Shown: positions 18,429 to 26,291 of the stretch, in pieces | Position numbering within the stretch: the first letter of the stretch is position 1 | How the letters are laid out: each line of letters opens with the position of its first letter | Notes under the pieces: model-generated | Database searches by the model: none | Told to the model about the DNA's origin: nothing | What the model saw: the letters and a program-made list of their open reading frames with translations, nothing else | Source of the DNA: Candidatus Rokuibacteriota bacterium | Lineage (GTDB): Bacteria > Methylomirabilota > Methylomirabilia > Rokubacteriales > CSP1-6 | Assembly (NCBI GenBank): GCA_003221635.1 | Contig: QHSR01000134.1 | Location: 1-37,132 of the forward strand | DNA length: 37,132 bases | Reading direction: 5' to 3' | Position numbers and translations under genes: made by a program

Positions 18429-19573
18429 GCTCGCGTCCCGGCCTCGCGCGTCCGGACGAGCGGCACACAGGCGAGTCCGATCGCCGCCAGCAGGCCGTAC
18501 AGGACGCCGGGCGAGGTCCACGCCAGCAAGGTGGTCGCCACGACCGGTCCGACAAACCCGGCGCCGATGCGCGCCGAGTTGATGACGCCGACCGCCGCGC
18601 CCCCGGCGTGCTGGGCGATGCGGGCGACCACCAGGGGAAACACCGGCGCGATCGACAGCACCTGGAGGAAGCGCAAGCCGCCGTAGAGCCACACCGAGTC
18701 CGCCGTGGCGAAGGCCGCGAGACAGAGCGATGACGTCACCAGCAGAGCGGCGACCACGCGGTGCTCGGGGAAGAGCTCGCCCAGCCGCGGCACCGCCAAG
18801 GCCCCCAGGGCGGCGGCCACGCCCGAGACGAAGATCAGCATGCCGCCGACTTCGAGCGTCCGGGCCGCGTCGACGCCGAATCCCGTGAGGACGTGAGGCA
18901 GGGTCGCGGTGAAGAAAAAGACCTGAATCGACCCGCCGAGGACGATCAGCGAGACGGCCGCGATCTCGCGCGGACGAACACGCTCGTCCGTCGTGCTCGC
19001 CCGCGACGCCTGCGACGGCCGCGGCACCGCCCAGTGCACGAGCGTCGCGCAACCGAGCAGAATCGCGCCGCCGAGGACGAAGGAGCCGCGGATGCCCAGG
19101 CGGGCCGCGGCGATGGCGCCAACGAGCGGCCCGATGACCTGGCCGACCGTCGAGGCCGATTGCAGGGTCGCCACCCGCCGCCGCACGTCACCGCTCTCGG
19201 GCGTGCGTCCGGCCATGATGAACGCCAGCGTCGACGCCGCCCCCATGGCGCCGAGGAGAAGCCGGGCGAAGAAGAGCTCGGGGAGCGTGCTCGCGAGCGC
19301 CATCACGAAGAACCCGAGCCCCTGGAGCGCCTCGACCGCCACGTAGCAGGCCTTCGGATTGCCGCGAGCGGCGTACCGGCCCCAGACGGGCGCGGTGGCG
19401 ACCGTGACGAGCGAGGTGATGCCGAGGATCCAGCCCGTCCAGCGGAGCGTGGCCGCCGGATCCGCCGTGCTGATGCGCTGAATGTGGAAGGGCAGGCTCA
19501 CGAAGACGAAGGACCAGGCGAACGAGCCGAAAAACATCGACACCGGAAGGAGGTGAGGCCCGGTCAGCCTCAA
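18425..19573 (-). CDS. MFS transporter
   Basis: Inner-membrane facilitator of 382 residues with about 12 hydrophobic segments and drug-efflux-like architecture: WGRYAARGNPKACYVAVE after segment 2 (a weak form of the GRxxDRxGRR loop) and LLLGAMGAASTLAFIMAGR in segment 4, with a charged central loop around residues 190-205. Substrate unknown. The frame can begin at TTG 19573 (MRLTGPHLLPVSM) or ATG 19537; neither has a Shine-Dalgarno. It lies 27 bp after the candidate selenoprotein gene and overlaps the ABC ATPase gene, so all three are probably co-transcribed. Confidence 0.88.
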   Translation of the reverse strand: MRLTGPHLLPVSMFFGSFAWSFVFVSLPFHIQRISTADPAATLRWTGWILGITSLVTVATAPVWGRYAARGNPKACYVAVEALQGLGFFVMALASTLPELFFARLLLGAMGAASTLAFIMAGRTPESGDVRRRVATLQSASTVGQVIGPLVGAIAAARLGIRGSFVLGGAILLGCATLVHWAVPRPSQASRASTTDERVRPREIAAVSLIVLGGSIQVFFFTATLPHVLTGFGVDAARTLEVGGMLIFVSGVAAALGALAVPRLGELFPEHRVVAALLVTSSLCLAAFATADSVWLYGGLRFLQVLSIAPVFPLVVARIAQHAGGAAVGVINSARIGAGFVGPVVATTLLAWTSPGVLYGLLAAIGLACVPLVRTREAGTRA

Positions 19574-19600
19574 CGCGGGATCACGCTGGCCTCGTGCGCC

Positions 19601-20152
19601 TCATTCGCGAGACTTGAGCACGCAGAACCCCTGCGCCTCGATGCCGAGCGCGACGTTGAACTTCGAGCGGAAGTTCTCGAGGGCCACGGCGGCGGTCAAC
19701 TCGACGATCTGGGCCTCGGCGAAGTGCACGCGCACCCGTGCGAACAGCTGGTCGGTGACCTTCCGATCCGTGATCGTCATCGCTTCCGCGTACTCCAAAG
19801 CCGCCTTCTCGCTCTCGCCGAAGAGCTGGCTGGTGGCGGCGCCGGCGACCGCGGCGATCTTCGCCTCCGACGCCCCCGCCTGCATCCCACGGGATGCATT
19901 GATGTCGATTCAGAAGGGGCACCCGTTGATCAGCGCGACGCGCAGGTAGACGAGCGCGAGCAGCTCGGGCGGCAGCAGGCCCGATCGCTCGACGGCGGTC
20001 GAGAGCTGCTTGGCGGCTCGCATGATCCCGGGCGTGTGCGCCTGGATCTTGGTGGTGTTCAGGACGAAGCCGAAGGCGTCGGTCTCCTTCGCGAACGTCT
20101 CCTTCAGGACGGGATCACTGCCGGGATCGCCGATCTCTCTCACGCGTGGCAT
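19601..20152 (-). CDS. AhpD-like / carboxymuconolactone decarboxylase family protein, candidate selenoprotein (CPFU)
   Basis: AhpD-fold proteins are small helical thiol peroxidases or reductases with a CxxC active site. From ATG 20152 the frame runs 80 codons to INGCPF, meets TGA at 19912-19910, and continues in the same frame for 102 codons (IDINASRG, AGASEAKIAAVAG) to a TGA at 19603. The first TGA stands exactly at the second redox Cys, giving C78-P-F-U81 in a 183-residue protein of normal family length with no other defect. A hairpin suited to SECIS begins 11 nt downstream. Either half alone would be a non-functional fragment. The alternative, a nonsense mutation of TGC or TGT, is less likely given that placement. 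No Shine-Dalgarno is seen. It lies 25 bp after the M28 gene. Confidence 0.8.
19881..19898 (-). promoter_or_regulatory. Candidate bacterial SECIS element
   Basis: In the mRNA sense, TGCATCC-CGTG-GGATGCA forms a perfect 7-bp stem with a tetraloop containing GU (8 bp if the last C-G pair closes). It starts 11 nt after the in-frame TGA. The minimal E. coli fdhF element also sits 11 nt downstream and needs G and U in its loop for SelB contact. The bulged U of the E. coli stem is not evident. Confidence 0.6.
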
Positions 20153-20158
20153 GGCGTG

Positions 20159-20164
20159 ATTATA
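20159..20164 (-). promoter_or_regulatory. Candidate -10 element of the AhpD-like gene (leaderless)
   Basis: A consensus TATAAT on the minus strand lies six bases before the ATG at 20152, so transcription would begin at or next to the start codon. No good -35 match is present, and the M28 gene ends just upstream, so read-through from it is also possible. Confidence 0.35.
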
Positions 20165-20177
20165 GCCTTCGGCCCGC

Positions 20178-21092
20178 TCAGGGCCGCGCTCCGCGTGAGC
20201 GAGTCAGGGCGTGCTCGATCGCGGGCAGGGCGTCGAGCAGCACGTTGCCGACAATCTCGAGACTCCGCGCCGACACCTTGTCGACCGTGTCCCCCGCCGT
20301 ATGCCACGGTGGGTAGTCGAAGTCGATCAGAAGCGTCGCCGGCACTCCCAGGCGCATGAACGGCGCATGGTCGTCCTCGACGGCGAGCGTGTCGGCGAGG
20401 AAGTGGACGTTGTAGCCGAGCCGCGCCGCGCTGGTCCAGATGACGTCGGTCAGCCAGGGGGTGGACGAGACCTCCCGCCGGATGCCCAGATCCCGGTCGC
20501 CGATCATATCGGCCACGATCACGGCGCGCGGCAGCCGTCGCGACTTGCCCAGCTCGATCGCCATCCGCCGCGATCCGTAGAGGCTGTCGGCCGCGGTCCA
20601 CGCCTCGCGAGCTTCCTCGCCGTCGAACCACACGATCCAATAGGTGTACTCGCGCGGTCGCTCGCGGAGCCGGCGCGCCAGCTCGATCAGGAGCGCGGTG
20701 CTCGAGCCGCCGTCGTTCGCGCCCACGAACGCAAACTCGCGGAACCACTTCGTATCGTAGTGCCCCCCGATGAGGATGACGTCTTGACGGCGGCCCGGGA
20801 GCACCGCGACGACGTTGGCCATCGGGAGCCGTCCGTGGGGGGTGTCGGCGTCGAACGGCTCCACCCGCGTCGCGATCCCGGCCGACCGAAGCTCGCCGAC
20901 GACGTACTGACGCGCGCGGACGCCCGCCGCCGACCCGGCCGGACGAGGGCCGATGGCCACGAGCCGCTCGACGTGGCGCAGAGCGGCGGCGCCGTTGAAC
21001 GACGACCCGGGGCGCGTCTGCGGCGCGCCCAGCGATGCGAGCCCGGCCACCAGGCAGGTGACGAGCGCCAGGCCGGCGCCAACCCGTCTCAT
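20178..21092 (-). CDS. Exported M28-family protein, glutaminyl-peptide cyclotransferase-like
   Basis: Zinc-dependent enzyme of the M28 fold, 304 residues, with an N-terminal signal sequence (MRRVGAGLALVTCLVAGLAS) pointing to export. Motifs follow the animal-type glutaminyl cyclases: GGHYDTK (His111), GANDGGSS (Asp127), WFDGEEAREAW followed by ADSLYGSRRMA, DMIGD, and PWHTAGDT (His264). DSLYGS after DGEEA is a hallmark of that branch, so conversion of N-terminal Gln to pyroglutamate is more likely than aminopeptidase activity, though not proven. The ATG at 21092 overlaps the methyltransferase stop (ATGA). The open frame upstream of it has no homology. Confidence 0.88.
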   Translation of the reverse strand: MRRVGAGLALVTCLVAGLASLGAPQTRPGSSFNGAAALRHVERLVAIGPRPAGSAAGVRARQYVVGELRSAGIATRVEPFDADTPHGRLPMANVVAVLPGRRQDVILIGGHYDTKWFREFAFVGANDGGSSTALLIELARRLRERPREYTYWIVWFDGEEAREAWTAADSLYGSRRMAIELGKSRRLPRAVIVADMIGDRDLGIRREVSSTPWLTDVIWTSAARLGYNVHFLADTLAVEDDHAPFMRLGVPATLLIDFDYPPWHTAGDTVDKVSARSLEIVGNVLLDALPAIEHALTRSRGARP

Positions 21093-21958
21093 GCCGGTTT
21101 CGTCCCGACGGCGCCGTAGTAGTTCAGCGTCAGCACGAAGGCGCCCTGCGCCACGACCTCCGTGAGCCCGTCGAGCCACCGCGCGGCCGTCGTCCCGTTC
21201 ACGATGGCGAAGCTGACCGCCCGCTCGGCGCGCCGCTCGAGGAAGGTCTTGGTCCACGGCTCGAGCGTCGTGTCCTGGTAGACGTCCGTCAGCAGGCGGA
21301 CGTCGTCGAGGCCGGCGGCGCGGAGCAAGCCCGGGAGCCGGCGACCGCTGTGCGGCTCCGGATAGATGTGAGCGGCGACGCCGTGCATGATGCGATCCGT
21401 CAGCTCGTGGTCGGGATGCGTGAGCGCGACCACGCCGAAGTCCTGATCCTGCACGCCGACGTGCCCGCCCGGCCGCGTCACTCGAGCCATCTCGCGCACG
21501 ACCCGCAGCGGATCGGCGACGTGCAGAAGGACCGTGATGGCGAGCGCCGCGTCGAAGCGGCTCGCGGCGAACGGCAGGCGCGCGCCGTCACCGACGCGCA
21601 GCGCCACCCGGGCGCGGCCCGCCGCCTCGCGACAGAGCCGGCGGGCCCGGTCCAGGAGGAGCCGGCTGGAGTCGATGCCCACGACTTCGCCCCGTCGGCC
21701 GACGAGCGCGACGAGGTCCCGGACGACGACACCCGTGCCGCAGCCGACCTCGAGCACGTGATCCCCCGCCCTGACGGGGACGAACCTCAGGAAGCGCCGC
21801 CGCAGCCGGGCCTGCGCCGGTGTCCGGCCGCGCGCCTCGAGGCCCGCCGCCATCTGCTCGAGGTTCGTCTGAGCATCGGCGTCGCGCCACGGATCGAGGT
21901 GACGGCGGGTCGGGCGCGGGTGGCCCCGCGCCGTCACGGCCGAGCGGCGAAATCTCAC
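21089..21958 (-). CDS. Class I SAM-dependent methyltransferase
   Basis: A 289-residue methyltransferase of the UbiE/Methyltransf_11 type. Motif I LEVGCGTGVVVRDL binds SAM, GEVVGIDSS is motif II, LRVGDGARLPFAASRFDAALAI covers post II and motif IV, and VTRPGGHVGVQDQD is motif VI. The substrate is not identifiable; the C-terminal third (after about residue 200) is the acceptor-binding part. GTG 21958, ten bases after the YHS gene stop, is the likely start; GTG 21937 is another. It sits between a YHS protein and a glutaminyl-cyclase-like protein with overlaps, so it is co-expressed with them. Confidence 0.85.
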   Translation of the reverse strand: MRFRRSAVTARGHPRPTRRHLDPWRDADAQTNLEQMAAGLEARGRTPAQARLRRRFLRFVPVRAGDHVLEVGCGTGVVVRDLVALVGRRGEVVGIDSSRLLLDRARRLCREAAGRARVALRVGDGARLPFAASRFDAALAITVLLHVADPLRVVREMARVTRPGGHVGVQDQDFGVVALTHPDHELTDRIMHGVAAHIYPEPHSGRRLPGLLRAAGLDDVRLLTDVYQDTTLEPWTKTFLERRAERAVSFAIVNGTTAARWLDGLTEVVAQGAFVLTLNYYGAVGTKPA

Positions 21959-21968
21959 GCGATGCGGG

Positions 21969-22205
21969 TCAGCCGCCGGTGTCGAGGCGGGCGCACTGCT
22001 CGCTGCAGAAGTACCGCACCCCGCCGGCATCGATCCGGCGGACGGCACGCGACTTCACGATGTAGGTCTGGCATACCGGATCCTTGACGAGCTCGTCGGG
22101 AAGCGCACGGGGCACTCGGCGTGCCGGCAGCTGGATCCGGCGCAGCGCCGGGAGCAGCAACACGACCGCAAGGACCACGAACAGGAGAATCGGAAGAAGC
22201 CGCAT
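21969..22205 (-). CDS. Small membrane-anchored YHS-like protein
   Basis: A 78-residue protein with one N-terminal membrane segment (RLLPILLFVVLAVVLLLPAL) and a short YHS-type metal-binding domain: DPVCQTYI followed by GGVRYFCSEQCARL. YHS domains are linked to metal handling and often sit in membrane or redox proteins. The orientation suggests the YHS part faces the cytoplasm or periplasm depending on insertion; sequence does not decide. It starts six bases after the 76-aa gene and is followed ten bases later by the methyltransferase gene. Confidence 0.8.
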   Translation of the reverse strand: MRLLPILLFVVLAVVLLLPALRRIQLPARRVPRALPDELVKDPVCQTYIVKSRAVRRIDAGGVRYFCSEQCARLDTGG

Positions 22206-22211
22206 GAGGCC

Positions 22212-22442
22212 TCAGCGGTCGGGCTTGATGGACACCGCCCGGAGGAACTCTCTGTCCTGGGTGGTCAGCTCGGACGAGACGGCGACGCCCTTCTTGCTGC
22301 CGGCGAAGAAGATACCCGTGTCGGCGCCCCGGCGGAGAATCTCCTGGACGGCGTCGCGCGCCGCTTCGGCGGCGTCGAGCGAGACTTCGATCGTCTGCAC
22401 GAGCTTCTTGAGGAGCGCGTCGACCTGGCGTTCCCGGGCCAT
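22212..22442 (-). CDS. Conserved-looking small protein of unknown function (76 aa)
   Basis: I do not recognise the family. The 76-residue product is mostly helical and charged, with a likely coiled region MARERQVDALLKKLVQTIEV then SLDAAEAARDAVQEILRRGA, followed by ADTGIFFAGSKK and TTQDREFLRAVSIKPDR. It is supported as a gene by a clear Shine-Dalgarno (AGGAG, 22452-22448) six bases before the ATG and by tight spacing to the YHS gene. It is the first gene of the run 76-aa, YHS, methyltransferase, M28, and is divergent from the Nudix gene with only 26 bp between the starts. Confidence 0.7.
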   Translation of the reverse strand: MARERQVDALLKKLVQTIEVSLDAAEAARDAVQEILRRGADTGIFFAGSKKGVAVSSELTTQDREFLRAVSIKPDR

Positions 22443-22468
22443 CGCGACTCCTACGATATCATAGGGCG
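22443..22468. promoter_or_regulatory. Very short divergent intergenic spacer with back-to-back -10-like hexamers
   Basis: The 26-bp spacer holds TATCAT (22457-22462) for the plus strand, six bases before the Nudix ATG, and TATGAT (22464-22459) for the minus strand. No -35 consensus is visible, and any such box would lie inside the opposite gene. Confidence 0.3.
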
Positions 22469-23011
22469 ATGAATGCGGCGTGGACCCGCCTGTCGTCGTC
22501 GGCGCGCTACGCGCGGGGAAAGCTGACGCTTCGCGAGGACGCGTGGCGCCTGCCGAACGGCCAGGAAGTCGTCTATCCTGTTCTCGCGGTCGGCGTGGCG
22601 GTGGGCGTGCTCCCGTTCGTGGACGCGGCCCGGGTTCTCCTCGTCGGGCAGTACCGCCACCTGCAAGGCGCCGTCTCGTGGGAGCTCCCGGGAGGTGGCG
22701 CCCACGGCGGCGAGGACCCGGTGGTCGCGGCCCAGCGCGAGCTACGCGAAGAGGGAGGCTACCGGGCCGAGCGATTCGCGTTGTTGACGCGCTTCTATCC
22801 GTCCAGCGCCTACCTCGACGAGGTCGCGTACTGCTACGCCGCGTACGGCCTGACACCCGATCCTCTCCCCGCCGACCACGACGAGTTCCTCGAGCGGCGG
22901 GTCGTGCCGCTCGCGGAAGCGGTACGCATGGCCATCGACGGCGAGATCACGGAGTCGGTCTCGAAGGTGACGCTGCTCCAGTACGCGGCGCGACCGCCCG
23001 AGAAGTCCTAG
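22469..23011 (+). CDS. Nudix hydrolase, ADP-ribose pyrophosphatase-like
   Basis: Hydrolyses a nucleoside diphosphate linked to another moiety; similarity is closest to NudF-type ADP-sugar pyrophosphatases. The 180-residue protein contains a complete Nudix box, Gx5Ex7RELxEEGGY, at residues 76-98 (Gly76, Glu82, Arg90, Glu91, Glu94, Glu95), preceded by VLLVGQYRH and WELPGGG as in NudF. The N-terminal part (RGKLTLREDAWRLPNG) matches the usual dimerisation strand. ATG 22469 has only a weak AGGG upstream and may be translated from a nearly leaderless transcript. The CGS-like gene converges, with a 10-bp gap. Confidence 0.93.
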   Translation: MNAAWTRLSSSARYARGKLTLREDAWRLPNGQEVVYPVLAVGVAVGVLPFVDAARVLLVGQYRHLQGAVSWELPGGGAHGGEDPVVAAQRELREEGGYRAERFALLTRFYPSSAYLDEVAYCYAAYGLTPDPLPADHDEFLERRVVPLAEAVRMAIDGEITESVSKVTLLQYAARPPEKS

Positions 23012-23021
23012 ACGTCCCGCC

Positions 23022-24065
23022 TCATGACAGGGCCTGGCCGAGATCGTCGGTCAGGTCGTCGGGGTGCTCGAGGCCGACGGACAGCCGCAGGAGGTTGTCC
23101 GGGGTGCGCGTGCCGGCGCCCTCGATCGACGCGCGATGCTCGACGAGACTCTCCGTCCCGCCGAAGCTCGTCGCCCGCGTGAAGACGCGGAGCTTCGCGG
23201 CGACCTCCATCGCGCGCTCCCGACTTCCCCGCACCTGGACCGACACCATCCCGCCGAAGGCCGTCATCTGGCGGCGAGCAACGTCATGCGCCGGGTGCGT
23301 GGGAAGTCCCGGGTAATGGACCGCCTCGACGCGGGGATGGCCGTGCAGGAACGTGGCGACCCGGAGGGCGTTCTCGGCGTGGGCGCGCACCCGGTACGGA
23401 AGAGTCCGGATCCCGCGTCGAACGAGCCAGCAGTCGAACGGTGACGGCACGGCCCCACCCGAGGCCTGGAGCGCACGGATCCGGTCGAACAGCTCGCCGC
23501 GCATCTTGGCCACCACCGCGCCCCCGAGCACGTCGCCGTGACCACCGAGGTATTTCGTGCTGGCGTGCAGGACCAGGTCAGCGCCGAGCTTGAACGGTGA
23601 CTGGAGCACGGGCGTCGCGGTCGTGTTGTCGCAGACGTAGAACGCACCGGTCTCCCTGGCGATCGCGCCGATCGCCGCGATGTCGGTGATCTTCCACAGC
23701 GGGTTCGACGGCGTTTCCACCCAGATGAGCCGGGTCTTCGCCCTGATCGCCGCCCGCACGGCCGGGGCGTCGGTCATGTCCACGAAGGTGGTGTCGAGCC
23801 CCCACGGGGCGAAGGTCTCGCGAAGCAGTCGCGAGGTCCCGTGGTAGGCGTCGATCGGCGCGACGACGTGGTCCTCGAGGGCGGCGAGACATTCCTCCAG
23901 CGCGCTGCGGTTGGGGTTACTGTTGCGCGAGTACAGGAACCCGCGCGGGTAGGAGCCATCCGGATCACGCTCGAAGGTCGTGGACGGATGGATCGCGGGC
24001 GTCACCGCGCCGGTCCCCGGATCGACGCGCGTCCCGGAGTGGACCGCGATCGTCTCGATCCGCAT
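23022..24065 (-). CDS. Cys/Met-metabolism PLP enzyme (cystathionine gamma-synthase/lyase-like) with internal deletion
   Basis: Homologue of MetB/MetC/MGL enzymes, which make or cleave C-S bonds of cystathionine and related amino acids. Intact features: SRNSNPNR substrate loop, VETPSNPLWKI, Asp146 in YVCDNTTATP, the PLP Lys171 in STKYLGGHGD, and SFGGTESLVEHRAS. At 347 residues it is short for the family (about 375-400). Between Glu64 and Asp65 (23873/23874) the frame jumps from LEECLAALE straight to DHVVAPIDAYHG; about 26 residues normally found here, including the Gly-Met that holds the PLP phosphate, are missing. The product is probably inactive if the sequence is right. The ATG at 24065 lies 77 bp after the SDR stop. 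Confidence 0.85.
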   Translation of the reverse strand: MRIETIAVHSGTRVDPGTGAVTPAIHPSTTFERDPDGSYPRGFLYSRNSNPNRSALEECLAALEDHVVAPIDAYHGTSRLLRETFAPWGLDTTFVDMTDAPAVRAAIRAKTRLIWVETPSNPLWKITDIAAIGAIARETGAFYVCDNTTATPVLQSPFKLGADLVLHASTKYLGGHGDVLGGAVVAKMRGELFDRIRALQASGGAVPSPFDCWLVRRGIRTLPYRVRAHAENALRVATFLHGHPRVEAVHYPGLPTHPAHDVARRQMTAFGGMVSVQVRGSRERAMEVAAKLRVFTRATSFGGTESLVEHRASIEGAGTRTPDNLLRLSVGLEHPDDLTDDLGQALS

Positions 24066-24142
24066 CTCAGTCGCCTTTCTTTGGAGCGGGTGCCGTGAGC
24101 ACGGAATTGCCGAGGGTGGCCTGAGACAGGTGCACGCCGGCT

Positions 24143-24907
24143 CTAGCCGGCCGTGAAACCACCGTCGACGACGAGCTCCGCCCCGGTCATGAACGAGGAC
24201 TCGTCGCTGGCGAGGAACAGAGCGACGTAGGCGATCTCGCGCGGCTGCGCGATCCGCCCCAGCGGGATCCCGGTTTCGAACTCCTTCCGGATCGCCTCGG
24301 TGAGATACGGCGCCTGCAGGGGTGTGTCGACGATCCCGGGATGGATCACGTTGCAGCGGATCTTGTCCCGGGCGAACTGGATCGCGAGCGATTTGGTCAG
24401 CGAGATGAGGGCGCCTTTGGCGGCGGTGTATGCGTCCTGGGCCCGCGTGAAGCCGGCGAGCGCGGAGACCGAGCCCATGTTGATGATCGAGCCACCGCCG
24501 GCGCGCCGGAGGTGCGGGATGCCGTGCTTGGTCACCCAGAACACCGACTTGAGGTTGATCGCCATGACGCGGTCCCACCACCGCTCGTCGGTCTCGAGCA
24601 CGGAGCGGTCGCGATCCTTCCAGAGGACACCGGCGTTGTTGTGGAGGACGTGCAGCGCGCCGAAGCGCCGCACGCCCTCCTCGACCATCCGCAGCACGTC
24701 GGCTTCGACCGCGACGTCGCCGATGACCGCGAGCGCCTGGCCCCCGGCCCCGTCGATGCGGGCGACCGTGTCCGTGGCCGCTCCCCCGTCGAGGTCCGCC
24801 ACCACGACCCGCGCGCCTTCTTCGGAGAAGAGCAAAGCCGTCTCGCGCCCCATGCCCATTCCGGCGCCCGTGATGAGCGCGACCTTCCCGGCAAGCCGCC
24901 CGCTCAT
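24143..24907 (-). CDS. Short-chain dehydrogenase/reductase (classical SDR)
   Basis: NAD(P)-dependent oxidoreductase of 254 residues. The cofactor motif TGAGMGMG (14-21), VVVADLDG with an Asp at the end of strand 2 (favouring NAD), HNNAG, the catalytic Ser in MGSVSAL, and Tyr-x3-Lys in AYTAAKGAL are all present, as is IVDTP after the active site and the C-terminal VVDGGFTAG. The substrate is unknown; the neighbours are a glutamine-synthetase-like ligase (3 bp upstream) and a PLP enzyme, suggesting amino-acid or amine breakdown. It is distinct from fabG elsewhere in the window. Confidence 0.93.
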   Translation of the reverse strand: MSGRLAGKVALITGAGMGMGRETALLFSEEGARVVVADLDGGAATDTVARIDGAGGQALAVIGDVAVEADVLRMVEEGVRRFGALHVLHNNAGVLWKDRDRSVLETDERWWDRVMAINLKSVFWVTKHGIPHLRRAGGGSIINMGSVSALAGFTRAQDAYTAAKGALISLTKSLAIQFARDKIRCNVIHPGIVDTPLQAPYLTEAIRKEFETGIPLGRIAQPREIAYVALFLASDESSFMTGAELVVDGGFTAG

Positions 24908-24910
24908 TCG

Positions 24911-26284
24911 CTAGATCCGCTCGAAGTTGCGCGCCAGCTCCCAGTCGGTCACGACCTGGTCGAAGGCCTCTTGCTCGAGGCGCGCGGTGTGAAGATAGTG
25001 CTCGACCACCCGGTCGCCGAACGCCGCGCGGGCGACCTTCGAGCGCTCGAGCTCGGCGATCGCCTCGCGGAGGGTCTTGGGCACCTGGGGAAGCGTCGCA
25101 TCCTCGTAGGCGTTGCCCTCGTAGAGCTTCGGCGCCTTCAGCCGGCTCGCGATGCCGTAGAGCCCCGCGGCGATCGTGGCGGCGAAGGCGAGATAGGGGT
25201 TGGCGTCGGCGCCCGGGATCCGGTTCTCGACGCGGAACCCCCCGCGCTCGCCGCACAGCCGGAAGCCGCACGTCCGGTTGTCCCACCCGGCCACGATGCG
25301 CGTGGGCGCGAACGAGCCCGACTGGTAGCGCTTGTAGGAATTCACGCTCGGCGCATAGAAGTACGCGAACTCGCGCGCCAGCGCCATCTGACCCGCGAGC
25401 CACTGGCCGAACAGGGGCGTGCTGGTCGTCCGCGCGCCCCGGCCGGAGGCCGCGAACAAGGGCTTGCGCCCGCTCTTGTCCCAGAGCGAGGAGTGCAGAT
25501 GGAACGACGAGCCGGCCGCGGCCACGTCGTATTTGGCCATGAAGGTGACGGCGCAGCCCTGGAGGTGCGCGATCTCCTTGGCGCCGTGCTTGTAGAGGGC
25601 GGTGCGGTCGGCCATCTCGAGCGCCTCCGCGTAGCGCAGGTTGATCTCCTCCTGACCGCGTCCCCATTCGCCCTTCGAGGTCTCGACCGGGACATCCGCC
25701 TCCTCCATGCCGTTGCGGATCGCGCGGATCAGCGGCTCCTCTTTGGTCGTCTGCAGGATGTGATAGTCCTCGAGGTAGCTCGACGCCGGCGTGAGCTGGT
25801 GGTGGCGCTTGCGGCGCGCCTCCTCGAACGACTCCTTGAAGCAGTAGAGCTCGAGCTCGGCGGCGGTCTTGACGACGTAGCCCATCGACGCCGCGCGCTC
25901 GATCTGCCGCTTGAGGATCCACCGCGGCGCCTCCTCGATCCGCTCACCCTCCTCGGTGAAAACGTCGCAGAAGACGAGCGCGGTCTTCGGCAGCCACGGG
26001 ATGAGCCGTAGCGTCGCCAGGTCCGGGACCATCTTCATGTCGCCGTACCCGCGTTCCCAGGAGGTGAGCTTGAACCCGGGCAGCGGCGCCATCTCCATGT
26101 CGACGGTGAAGAGATAGATGCAGGCGTGGGCGCCGTCGTCCACGACGTGATCCAGGAAATAGTTGCCGACGACCCGCTTGCCCATCAGCCGGCCGAAGGT
26201 GTCGGGGAAGACGGTCAGCACGGTGTCGACGTCGCCCTTCTCGACGCGCTGCTCGAGTTGCTTGCGATCGAGCCGACCCGGCAT
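24911..26284 (-). CDS. Glutamine synthetase family protein (gamma-glutamyl-amine ligase-like)
   Basis: ATP-dependent ligase of the glutamine synthetase fold, 457 residues. Seen are AELELYCFKESFEEA, the metal and glutamate-site segment SKGEWGRGQEEINLRYAEALEMAD, SFHLHSSLWD, Arg-rich NRTCGFRLCGERGGFRVENRIPGADANPYLAF, and the C-terminal VTDWELARNFERI. That ending and the family branch resemble gamma-glutamylpolyamine or gamma-glutamylmethylamide synthetases (PuuA/GlnA3-like) rather than assimilatory GlnA. Adjacent SDR and PLP-enzyme genes support a catabolic role for an amine, by inference. It is divergent from the UMF1-type transporter, which may move its substrate. Confidence 0.9.
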   Translation of the reverse strand: MPGRLDRKQLEQRVEKGDVDTVLTVFPDTFGRLMGKRVVGNYFLDHVVDDGAHACIYLFTVDMEMAPLPGFKLTSWERGYGDMKMVPDLATLRLIPWLPKTALVFCDVFTEEGERIEEAPRWILKRQIERAASMGYVVKTAAELELYCFKESFEEARRKRHHQLTPASSYLEDYHILQTTKEEPLIRAIRNGMEEADVPVETSKGEWGRGQEEINLRYAEALEMADRTALYKHGAKEIAHLQGCAVTFMAKYDVAAAGSSFHLHSSLWDKSGRKPLFAASGRGARTTSTPLFGQWLAGQMALAREFAYFYAPSVNSYKRYQSGSFAPTRIVAGWDNRTCGFRLCGERGGFRVENRIPGADANPYLAFAATIAAGLYGIASRLKAPKLYEGNAYEDATLPQVPKTLREAIAELERSKVARAAFGDRVVEHYLHTARLEQEAFDQVVTDWELARNFERI

Positions 26285-26291
26285 GCCGCGG

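Noticed and set aside
19910-20152. Treating the AhpD-like region as two separate small genes
   Set aside because: The two halves are in the same frame, neither is a complete domain, and the break falls exactly at the redox cysteine position.
24136-24151. Palindrome GCCGGCT-CT-AGCCGGC at the SDR stop codon as a terminator
   Set aside because: It includes the stop codon itself, has only a 2-nt loop and no T-run, and the downstream gene is on the same strand; too weak to call.
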